Positions 1 to 6,673 of a DNA stretch of 12,880 nucleotides are shown piece after piece. The stretch covers positions 1 through 12,880 of the forward strand of contig JALGTI010000173.1 of the NCBI GenBank assembly GCA_029821455.1. Reading direction: 5' to 3'. Positions within the stretch are counted from its first letter, which is position 1. Every line of letters starts with the position of its first letter. The position numbers were made by a program, and so were the translations under genes. A model generated the notes under the pieces. The model searched no databases and was not told the origin of the DNA. It worked only from the letters and a program-made list of their open reading frames with translations. Source of the stretch: Candidatus Zipacnadia bacterium. Lineage in GTDB: Bacteria > Armatimonadota > Zipacnadia > Zipacnadales > Zipacnadaceae.

Positions 1-26
1 TGAGTTGCGCAGGCATGGTTCGACGG

Positions 27-92
27 TTCGGCGAGCTCACCGTCCTGAGTTTACCGAAGGACCAGCTCACCATGGCCTGAGCTTGCCGAAGG
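27..92. repeat. Interspersed palindromic repeat, two tandem half-units
   Basis: Two direct copies of the 17-mer CCTGAGYTTRCCGAAGG lie at 44-60 and 76-92, with 15 of 17 bases identical and 32 bases apart. An arm at 27-39 (TTCGGCGAGCTCA) pairs with the first copy at 46-58, with 10 of 13 positions complementary, which gives an imperfect hairpin. The second copy makes its own small hairpin (GGCCT...AGGCC, 75-93). Repeats of this general type (CTGAGCTTGTCGAAGG and its inverse) are scattered between genes in many environmental bacterial genomes. No gene was found in 1-181, and no convincing promoter for the following gene. Confidence 0.6.
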
Positions 93-181
93 CCAGGATA
101 CCTGCGCTACCCAAGGTAGTACGTCCCCTGCATTTTTCAAATGAGATTGTACATCACTGAACCGGGGCTTGCGAACTTCCG

Positions 182-427
182 ATGCACACTTGGCGATGGT
201 GTCAGCTTGGCGATAAGTTGAGAGCCAGCGAGGCCAAGCCCGCTGTCTGGAAGGTTACAGTGGTGCTGGGGATTGTGCTGGTGAATTTCTGGCTGCTTGG
301 CCTGCGTACGATGGCAAACTGGGAACCGTGGGGCAACAACGATGAGCCTTCATACGTAGACCTGGCCCAGCGCATCGCCCGGGGCGATGGCTTCACTGCT
401 ACTGGTCCTGAGCGCTGCCACCATTGA
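182..427 (+). pseudogene. N-terminal fragment of a GT39/ArnT-type glycosyltransferase, cut off by a frameshift
   Basis: This 81-codon ORF carries the first membrane helix (about residues 24-42) followed by NNDEPSYVDLAQRIARGDGF. That is the Asp-Glu loop found directly after helix 1 in PMT/ArnT/GT39-type glycosyltransferases, where the acidic residue takes part in catalysis. The coding sense breaks off after about residue 75, and the downstream 490-codon ORF, one frame over, carries the rest of the protein. A single extra base at roughly 405-427 would account for this. Joined, the two ORFs give about 559 residues, a usual size for the family. There is no clear Shine-Dalgarno before the ATG at 182, so the true start could be slightly different. 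A sequencing or assembly error is as likely as a real mutation. Confidence 0.6.
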
Positions 428-1859
428 GCACATCGAGACTAACCGTCAACCCCTCGCGCCATACCTGTGGTCGCTGTTTGCCGATGACAGCCGGGCGACG
501 GCTGTTCGCCTGCGCCTGTTCAATCTGGGGCTGGGCTGTGTCCTGATAGTGCTGGTGGTAGTATTAGGCCACCGGTTGTGGGGCTGGCGCGGCTCCCTGG
601 GGGCGGCTGCGGTGCTGTCGGTCAGTTGCCTGATGCTGGATATGTCGGCTGCAGTGATGGTGGAGCCGCTGCTGGGTATTTGGTTTCTCATATTCCTGGT
701 GAGCGCAGTAGCGGCTACCTGCTCAGGCAGATGGTGGACATGGGCCGTGAGTGGCGCTGCTGCCGGGCTTGGGTGGCTGACTAAGGGCAGTGCCTTGCTG
801 TGGCTGCCAGCCCTGGCCGTAGCCGCTGCCTATGCCGGGGGCAAATGGCAGCGGCGGCTCGGCGGTTTGCTGCTAGCCTTCGCGATGTTCGTCATTGTCG
901 CCATGCCGCTGATGGCACGCAACCTGCGTCTGTACGGCAACCCGCTTTACAGTCTTCCGGGCGTGCTGATGTGGATGGATGCCTGGGAAGAGCCCGGTGG
1001 TGGGACCGCCTACTGGTACGAACCCGACCAGGTGCCAACTCTGGGCAAGTATCTGCGCACCCACAGCCTCAGCCAGATGGCTAAACGTGAAGGCGCTGGT
1101 CTGCTGTGGAACCTCAACTGGCTGGCGCAGACGATGGCCATCAGGGTTCCCAGGATTCACGACATCAGGCGTACCATCGTCGGCGCGCCGCTCCTGTTGC
1201 TCGGACTTATCGGCCTGGTAGGCCAGCGGCGCAGAGCTGTGGCGGCACTGACTGGCTCGGTGCTGCTGCTAATGTGGCTTTCGCTGGCGTGGTACTATGT
1301 GATCGGCCCCAGCCATCGTCTGTGGTTCGTAGCAAGTGTGATGCTGTTCGGCTATGCGGGCTGTTTCATCGCCGGCCTGGTGTGGGCAACAGGCGGGGCA
1401 CTGGGACGTGTCTCGAACTTCCGCAATTCAGTTATCGCGCTGGTGGTTGTACTGGCTATCGGGCAGGCCTACGCCTGGCGTGCCAAGGTGCCCAGCCCCT
1501 TTGTCCCACCAGCATACAGTGAAGCCGACAAAGCCATTGACGACTGGACCGCAGCGAACATTGCCGCCGATGAGCCTGTCTGGGGGAAGTGGCCTGCCTC
1601 GGTTGACACGACAATCCTCACCTACCACACCCTCGCCGAATTCAACGAGCGAGCCCGGCACTATGGTGTCAGATGGTTGGTGATAAGCGACATACAGTAC
1701 GGAAGGCGCTTGTGGCTGTTTGAAGAGTACATCTCACTCACAAGCGACCGCGGTCTGCAGTTGCGCAAGCCGCTGCCGGGCTGGGAGTTGGTATTTAAGG
1801 CGGCGGATGGCGCATACGTTCGTTACCTTGTGTTCGCGCGAACCCCCCACGATACGTAG
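387..1859 (+). CDS. GT39/ArnT-like membrane glycosyltransferase (main part, after the frameshift)
   Basis: The product resembles a polyprenyl-phosphate-sugar-dependent glycosyltransferase of the GT39/PMT_2 superfamily, which moves a sugar from a lipid carrier to a lipid or protein acceptor on the outer side of the cytoplasmic membrane. Several hydrophobic helices (about 48-62, 68-90, 94-112, 120-150, 158-176, 264-278, 287-305, 314-335, 348-362) are followed by a soluble C-terminal domain from about residue 375. Family-like segments are TNRQPLAPYLWSLFA (18-32, the usual 'PPLYP' loop), GWLTKGSALLWLPAL (129-143) and ARNLRLYGNPLYSL (177-190). The ATG at 387 is probably not a real start: the catalytic Asp-Glu loop and first helix lie in the overlapping ORF at 182-427. 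The acceptor cannot be told from sequence. The ligase-like gene downstream suggests surface polysaccharide work. Confidence 0.7.
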   Translation: MASLLLVLSAATIEHIETNRQPLAPYLWSLFADDSRATAVRLRLFNLGLGCVLIVLVVVLGHRLWGWRGSLGAAAVLSVSCLMLDMSAAVMVEPLLGIWFLIFLVSAVAATCSGRWWTWAVSGAAAGLGWLTKGSALLWLPALAVAAAYAGGKWQRRLGGLLLAFAMFVIVAMPLMARNLRLYGNPLYSLPGVLMWMDAWEEPGGGTAYWYEPDQVPTLGKYLRTHSLSQMAKREGAGLLWNLNWLAQTMAIRVPRIHDIRRTIVGAPLLLLGLIGLVGQRRRAVAALTGSVLLLMWLSLAWYYVIGPSHRLWFVASVMLFGYAGCFIAGLVWATGGALGRVSNFRNSVIALVVVLAIGQAYAWRAKVPSPFVPPAYSEADKAIDDWTAANIAADEPVWGKWPASVDTTILTYHTLAEFNERARHYGVRWLVISDIQYGRRLWLFEEYISLTSDRGLQLRKPLPGWELVFKAADGAYVRYLVFARTPHDT

Positions 1860-1898
1860 GCACGTTCTTACCTCTATTCGTCCAAGCAAGCGCCAGCT

Positions 1899-1969
1899 TT
1901 GCATCTTGCTCGGCCGCGTCTCTGGCAGGTGCCGGGCGCTGGGGCGGGAAAATAGGTTGCAAGATGCAA
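1899..1969 (+). promoter_or_regulatory. Inverted repeat covering the start codon of the ligase-like gene
   Basis: TTGCATCTTGC at 1899-1909 is exactly complementary to GCAAGATGCAA at 1959-1969, with a 49-base loop. The right arm contains the ATG at 1964-1966 and the bases just before it, so in mRNA the 11-bp stem would hide the translation start. It could also be a split protein-binding site in DNA. A perfect 11-bp match within about 100 bases is not expected often by chance. Any regulatory role is inference. Confidence 0.4.
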
Positions 1970-4168
1970 TCATCTTGGTCCCGGTATCTTGAATATGCTT
2001 GCCTGGCAGTGCTGAGCCTGACGCTGGCGCTGGCCCCGGTCTATGCCGGCAAGCTGTTCGTCTGGCAGGATATGTTGTTTGCTGCGCTGGTGTTTCTGGC
2101 GCTGCTGTTGGCGGCATGCGGAGCGCGCCGCTTTGCGCGGGCGATGCCGGCTACTTACGCTTGGCTTCTCCTCGGGGTGCTGTTGCTCGCCATTGCGGCC
2201 GCCGCCACAGGGGTGTACAAGCACGGCAGCCTTCTCGCATTAGGTCAACTCGCTGCCTACCTGGGTGCGTTTGCGCTGTGCTCTTCGTTGGCCGGCAATA
2301 AGCGTTTCGCCACAGCGCTCACCTGGTCGTTGCTGGCTGGCGCCGTGATTGCGGCGGCATGGGGCCTGCGCGAGTATATGTATACCGTTATGCGCGGCGG
2401 AGACGTGAGCTGGCGCATCTTTGGCCCCTTCAATAATCCCAACTCCCTGGCCGGGTATCTGGTGGTGCTCTTGCCGCTCTCACTTGCGCTGCTCTGGCGT
2501 GGCTTGAGGGAAAACCGGGGCGAAGGGCCACGCTGGGAGGCCATTGGCGGGTTATTTGGGACGCTGCTCATGGGCCTGGCTCTGCTGCTTACGGGTAGCA
2601 AGGCCGGCATCCTGGCAGCGCTGATCGGCCTGATGGTGTTCGCCGTCATCGCACCGAGGCCCAGCAGCCGCGCCAGCAGGATTGCCCGCAGGGCTGCCGC
2701 AATCGGCGTGCTGGTGGTGGTACTACTCGCTGTTCTGCTGCCGCCGATACGCGCTCGCATTACCACAGCCTTTTCCACCCAGTCGCACTCGGCAGCCTTC
2801 AGATGGTACACGTGGCTTGGCACGATAGATATGCTCAAGGCCCGGCCGCTGCTGGGCTTTGGCCCGGGCACCTTCCAATATGCCTATCCGCGCTATGCCC
2901 GGGCTGGCTTCACGCAGATGGCCCACGAGAGCTACCTGCAGTGGGCCGCCGAGATGGGGATACCAGCCGCCCTACTACTGCTTGCCACCCTTCTATTGAT
3001 TGCGCGTACCATCTGGCGAAGGCTTAGGGTCAGCGACGCCACAGCCCGCCTGATTCCTGCTGCCGCCTTAGCCGGCCTGTGCGGCTTTGCGCTGCATAAC
3101 CTCGTTGACTATCCCTGGTACGTATCAGCAACCGGCGCAACGATGTGGGCGCTGCTGGGAATCGCGATTGCCCAGGGCGAAGATGTGCCTCACCCGCGGC
3201 CATTTGGGCCGTATTGGCGGGCCTGGCTCGCGGGACTAGCGGCCGCGATTCTGCTATTGGCAGCACTGGGCTTGCGGGCCCAGAGCATCGCAGCGGGGGC
3301 TGACGCCATCACAGGTCGCGGCCTGTACGCTGCCGCTGCCAATCGCTATCGTCAGGCCCTCGCCTGGGACCGGCTTGATGCCGATCTATGGGTTAAGCTT
3401 TCCCACATTCAGGAGGCGATGGGCCGAGGCGGTGACAAAACGCAGTTGGTGGCTGCGGTCAACAGCCGCCTGCGGGTGGCCCAGTTACGCCCCACCCAGC
3501 CGGAGAACTACCGCAGGCTGGGACGCCTCTATGAGCATTTCGGCGACCTGCCATCCGCCGTTAGCGCTACTCAGAAGGCCATCGAGTATCAGCCACTATA
3601 TCCCAAGGCTCTCGCCCAGCTTGGCCGCCTGTACGAAAAGCTGGGGCAGGATGACCTCGCTGCTGAGGCTTACCAGCGCCTGGTTGCCATCTATGACAGC
3701 CCCTATCGCACGGCACATGCGCTGGAGATACTGGGCGAGTACAGCTATGTCGAGGGCTGGATATTCCTGGGTAAGCAGAAGCTGGCCGAGGGCGATGGCC
3801 AAGCTGCCCAGGTCATATTGAGTCTGGCTGCGCGGGAGTTGGCCAGACAATTGAATGAGTTGGAGACCCACCGCGAACTGCTTGAGGAGATGGGCGCATG
3901 GGACCCCGAGGTGCAGAGCCGCGCCCGCAACAGGGCGACGGAGGTATTGGCCCTGCTGGAGGGAACAGATGACCCATTGACGAGGCTAAGGATGGCGGCG
4001 CTGTGGGCTGTCCTCAAACGGCCAGACAAGGCCAGACAACTCGCACAAGATAACCCGTTGCTGCAACCTGATTCTCCCAGGCCGCCAGAATGGGAGGAGG
4101 AAGATGCGCAGATAGTGAGAAAGCTGCGCGAGATACTGGCCGGCGGCGAAGCGGATAGCAGTGGTTAG
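1964..4168 (+). CDS. O-antigen ligase/polymerase-type (Wzy/WaaL) membrane protein with C-terminal TPR domain
   Basis: A 734-residue protein. The N-terminal 435 residues form about 11-12 membrane helices, and the rest is soluble. The Wzy_C/O-antigen-ligase region shows FGPFNNPNSLAGYL (153-166), LLTGSKAGILAALIGL (208-223), LGFGPGTFQYAYPRY (297-311), MAHESYLQWAAEMG (319-332, with the family's conserved His 321) and GFALHNLVDYPWY (374-386). Proteins of this group move or polymerise lipid-linked glycan chains on the periplasmic face. The C-terminal part has TPR-like helical pairs at about 453-487, 512-545 and 546-578, then helical sequence to the end. These TPRs probably face the outside and bind partner proteins. 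The start is weak: no good Shine-Dalgarno, and an inverted repeat over the ATG. The gene follows the split glycosyltransferase by 104 bases and may share its pathway. Substrate is unknown. Confidence 0.8.
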   Translation: MQSSWSRYLEYACLAVLSLTLALAPVYAGKLFVWQDMLFAALVFLALLLAACGARRFARAMPATYAWLLLGVLLLAIAAAATGVYKHGSLLALGQLAAYLGAFALCSSLAGNKRFATALTWSLLAGAVIAAAWGLREYMYTVMRGGDVSWRIFGPFNNPNSLAGYLVVLLPLSLALLWRGLRENRGEGPRWEAIGGLFGTLLMGLALLLTGSKAGILAALIGLMVFAVIAPRPSSRASRIARRAAAIGVLVVVLLAVLLPPIRARITTAFSTQSHSAAFRWYTWLGTIDMLKARPLLGFGPGTFQYAYPRYARAGFTQMAHESYLQWAAEMGIPAALLLLATLLLIARTIWRRLRVSDATARLIPAAALAGLCGFALHNLVDYPWYVSATGATMWALLGIAIAQGEDVPHPRPFGPYWRAWLAGLAAAILLLAALGLRAQSIAAGADAITGRGLYAAAANRYRQALAWDRLDADLWVKLSHIQEAMGRGGDKTQLVAAVNSRLRVAQLRPTQPENYRRLGRLYEHFGDLPSAVSATQKAIEYQPLYPKALAQLGRLYEKLGQDDLAAEAYQRLVAIYDSPYRTAHALEILGEYSYVEGWIFLGKQKLAEGDGQAAQVILSLAARELARQLNELETHRELLEEMGAWDPEVQSRARNRATEVLALLEGTDDPLTRLRMAALWAVLKRPDKARQLAQDNPLLQPDSPRPPEWEEEDAQIVRKLREILAGGEADSSG

Positions 4169-4203
4169 GCGCAAGCAATAGTCGTTGCACGGGAGGCTAC
4201 GAT

Positions 4204-4650
4204 ATGGCAAACGTACTGGTCGTGCACGGACCGAACTTGAACCTGCTGGGGATGCGCGAGCCACAGCTTTACGGCAACCACACCCTCGAGCAAATCAACG
4301 AGATGATGAGCCAGGAGGCCGAGGGCCTCAACATCGAACTGCGCTTCGTTCAGTCAAATCATGAAGGCGCACTCATTGACGCCATCCACGAGGCAATTGA
4401 CTGGGCAGACGCCATCATCATCAACCCGGCCGCCTACACTCACACCAGCGTGGCATTGCGCGATGCCATTGCCTCGGTGCGCCTGCCGACCATCGAGGTG
4501 CACCTGAGTAACATCGCCTCCCGCGAGGAGTTCCGGGAGCGCTCGGTCACCGCACGGGTCTGCGTAGGGCAGATCTCTGGCTTCCAGGCCTACAGCTACG
4601 TGCTGGCCGTGCGGGCCGTCTATCATCTTCTCGCACAAGGACCCCAGTGA
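4204..4650 (+). CDS. aroQ: Type II 3-dehydroquinate dehydratase
   Basis: This enzyme dehydrates 3-dehydroquinate to 3-dehydroshikimate, step three of the shikimate pathway, as a cytoplasmic dodecamer in known members. The 148-residue length is typical. The family motifs are all present: HGPNLNLLG (8-16), REPQLYG (18-24) with catalytic Tyr23, QSNHEGALID (50-59), NPAAYTHTS (74-82), EVHLSNI with Glu98 and catalytic His100, and SREEFR (106-111) with Arg111. Each key residue sits one position below the Mycobacterium tuberculosis enzyme numbering. The usual Gly of NPGAYTH is Ala76, and the C-terminal loop reads ISGFQAYSY instead of the commoner G-rich form. Both are mild changes. A good Shine-Dalgarno GGGAGG (4191-4196) lies 7 bases before the ATG. 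The gene overlaps the next by one base (TGATG). Confidence 0.97.
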   Translation: MANVLVVHGPNLNLLGMREPQLYGNHTLEQINEMMSQEAEGLNIELRFVQSNHEGALIDAIHEAIDWADAIIINPAAYTHTSVALRDAIASVRLPTIEVHLSNIASREEFRERSVTARVCVGQISGFQAYSYVLAVRAVYHLLAQGPQ

Positions 4651-5723
4651 TGACAGTCTATGACCGCACACGGAAGCTCGTCTCGGCCCTGGCTGAAACC
4701 GGGGCTGACACGCTACTGGTAAGCAAGCCACCCAACGTCCGCTACCTGACCGATTTCTCGGGCGAGGGCCTGGTGGTACTGAGCCAGGACGGCGATGCGG
4801 CCCTCTCCACCGATGGACGCTACCGCCTCACCGCTGAACAGGAGTGCCCGGATTGTGCGCTGGTGCTGAACGAAAATGGTCACCTGATGGGGGCCATCGG
4901 GCAGGTCAAGGAGACCGGCTGCAAACGGCTAGCCTTCGAGAGCGAGGGCCTCACATACGCCCAGTACCAGCGACTTACCGAGGGTCTGGATGATGTGGAA
5001 CTGCTCCCCACCACCGGCCTCATCGAGAAGCTGCGGGCAATCAAGGACAACGCTGAAGTGGCCAAGGTACAGCAGGCGGCGGCGATTGCTGACCAGGCGC
5101 TCACCGACCTACTTCCCAGCCTCGAACCCGGCCCCACCGAGCAGGAGGTGGCCCTCGACCTGGAGCGGGCTATCCTGCTGGCCGGGGCCGAGGCGATTGC
5201 ATTTCAGACCATCCTCGCCGCAGGGCCGTCGGCAGCTTGGCCCCATGCCATACCCGGCCAGCGCAAGCTCCAGGCCGGTCAGATGGTCAAGATAGATGTC
5301 GGGGCGCGGGTGGGTGGCTACTGCTCTGACATGACCCGCACTGTCTTCCTCGGTGAGCCGGATGAGAAGTTCTACAAGATATATCAGCTAGTCTTCGACG
5401 CCCAGGTAGCGGCCCTGAAGGCAGTCAAGCCGGGATTAGAGTGCAAAGAACTGGACCGCATCGCCCGCGAGGTCATCGCTGACGCCGGCTATGGCGAGAA
5501 CTTCAGCCACGGCCTGGGGCATGGGGTGGGTCTGGAGGTGCACGAGGCGCCCCGCATTGGGAAGCGCTCGGACGCCGTCCTGCAGACGGGAATGGTCATC
5601 ACGGTCGAACCAGGTATCTACATCGAGAACTGGGGTGGCGTGCGCATCGAAGACCTCGTGTTGGTCACTGAAGAAGGGGCACGAGTGCTGACTAATGCCC
5701 CCAAGTTGAGTTTCAGCGCATAG
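4650..5723 (+). CDS. M24 metallopeptidase, Xaa-Pro aminopeptidase/dipeptidase type
   Basis: A cytoplasmic two-metal peptidase of the PepP/PepQ (M24B) group, which removes residues next to proline. Its 357 residues comprise a creatinase-type N-terminal domain (1-130) and the pita-bread catalytic domain (135-350). The five metal ligands are visible: Asp216 (KIDVGAR), Asp227 (SDMTRT), His291 (HGLGHGVGLEVHE), Glu320 (TVEPGIY) and Glu334 (GVRIED). His198 and His298 fit the substrate-binding histidines. ATG 4650 is chosen over GTG 4647 because AAGGA (4637-4641) stands 8 bases upstream and TGATG coupling to aroQ is a common arrangement. In many bacteria aroQ, this peptidase and efp are consecutive (Bacillus yqhS-yqhT-efp). 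Here no efp follows, and the next gene points the other way and overlaps this one. Confidence 0.92.
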   Translation: MTVYDRTRKLVSALAETGADTLLVSKPPNVRYLTDFSGEGLVVLSQDGDAALSTDGRYRLTAEQECPDCALVLNENGHLMGAIGQVKETGCKRLAFESEGLTYAQYQRLTEGLDDVELLPTTGLIEKLRAIKDNAEVAKVQQAAAIADQALTDLLPSLEPGPTEQEVALDLERAILLAGAEAIAFQTILAAGPSAAWPHAIPGQRKLQAGQMVKIDVGARVGGYCSDMTRTVFLGEPDEKFYKIYQLVFDAQVAALKAVKPGLECKELDRIAREVIADAGYGENFSHGLGHGVGLEVHEAPRIGKRSDAVLQTGMVITVEPGIYIENWGGVRIEDLVLVTEEGARVLTNAPKLSFSA

Positions 5724-6520
5724 GCCCACCTGGTGAGCCTGATGCCTGTGGTATGTACATTCCGGTGGCGAAAGTCTGTTTTCTCCCCCAGATCGGCCAA
5801 GGTCTGCCGCGTGCGTCGCACCAACCCCTCGGCCTCAACCTCACTCGTGTCTGCGGAAACCTTGACCCAGAGTTCATACGGCTCTTGGTGCAAGGGAACC
5901 TGCGGCAACAGAGCCTTAACCAGATCAGACTTTAGTTCTTGGTTGAGCGTTTCCACCAGCCGCAACACCCGTTCTAACTCGATGATCTCGCGGTCGAGCG
6001 GATACGTCCCCGTCACCGCATAGTAGAGAACCACCGCTGGAAGCATAAACATGCCGACATGAGCCATGAGCCGGATTACACGTTGCTTTGAGGGTATCTG
6101 CCTTTGATGCTTAAGCCACTCATCAAACTCAAAGCTCTGCCCTTTAAGGCGCGCGCCAAGGGGGTAGAGCGCCGCCATAACGCCGGACATTTGGTCCCGG
6201 AGGAGTAGAAAGGCAAGCGGGAATACAAGAGTAAGAAGCAGTGCGCCGGCCATCCCACTCGTTGCCAAGTAGTGGGTGAAGCGCATTCCCAAATAGGCGC
6301 CCGCGAATGCAAGCACCGGGCCGGCTAGCAGCACAGCCCATGCCCATTTGGCGCCCCACATCATCTTTGCTTTACTGTCAAAGTCTGGCAGCGTGCGCAG
6401 GAACCGCAAGGACAAACGACCGGCCAGTGCAAGTATGCCGACACACACAACTAGCACGACAATGGCCTCGAGCGAAAGCGCCGTGCGGACGAAATGCGTG
6501 ATCACCTCATCCCGTGACAT
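5618..6520 (-). CDS. Membrane protein of unknown function
   Basis: No family is recognised. From the chosen start the protein has 300 residues: four hydrophobic helices at about 14-37, 57-76, 88-108 and 150-170, with a basic/acidic cytoplasmic-looking stretch at 121-149, then a soluble domain (175-255) that begins with a heptad-like helix (DREIIELERVLRLVETLNQE). The ATG at 6520 is preferred over the one 42 bases upstream because AGGGGAG (6530-6536 on the plus strand, read in reverse) lies 9 bases before it. The last 35 or so codons are antisense to the conserved end of the M24 peptidase gene and translate to a Ser/Thr/Arg-rich tail without evident structure. The original stop may therefore have been lost. 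No clear promoter is seen, although the gene starts divergently from the MFS promoter. Confidence 0.65.
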   Translation of the reverse strand: MSRDEVITHFVRTALSLEAIVVLVVCVGILALAGRLSLRFLRTLPDFDSKAKMMWGAKWAWAVLLAGPVLAFAGAYLGMRFTHYLATSGMAGALLLTLVFPLAFLLLRDQMSGVMAALYPLGARLKGQSFEFDEWLKHQRQIPSKQRVIRLMAHVGMFMLPAVVLYYAVTGTYPLDREIIELERVLRLVETLNQELKSDLVKALLPQVPLHQEPYELWVKVSADTSEVEAEGLVRRTRQTLADLGEKTDFRHRNVHTTGIRLTRWAYALKLNLGALVSTRAPSSVTNTRSSMRTPPQFSM

Positions 6521-6629
6521 CTGCTTCCACTCCCCTCTCGCGCCAGATGCCGTTCTCGACATTCCTTACTTCGCCTCCCCCGTCAATTCTCCTTACAGCG
6601 AGCTGGCAGGCTGCCGCCAAAAATATCTC

Positions 6630-6657
6630 TTGACTTCGCTTGGCCGAGGTGTAATAT
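6630..6657 (+). promoter_or_regulatory. Sigma-70-type promoter for the MFS-HEAT gene
   Basis: TTGACT (6630-6635) and TAATAT (6652-6657) are separated by 16 bases. Both hexamers match the housekeeping consensus at five or four of six positions. Transcription would start near 6663-6666, only about 10 bases before the GTG at 6674, so the mRNA would be almost leaderless. This fits the lack of a Shine-Dalgarno there. Confidence 0.55.
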
Positions 6658-6673
6658 ACTATCGCAACAGCAA

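Noticed and set aside
387..427. Programmed ribosomal frameshift in the glycosyltransferase
   Set aside because: No homopolymer run, slippery heptamer, internal SD or downstream hairpin is evident. Sequencing error or mutation is simpler.
6558..6586. Divergent promoter (TTGACG on the minus strand at 6581-6586) for the membrane-protein gene
   Set aside because: The hexamer at the matching -10 position (AATGTC) is poor, so I do not annotate it.
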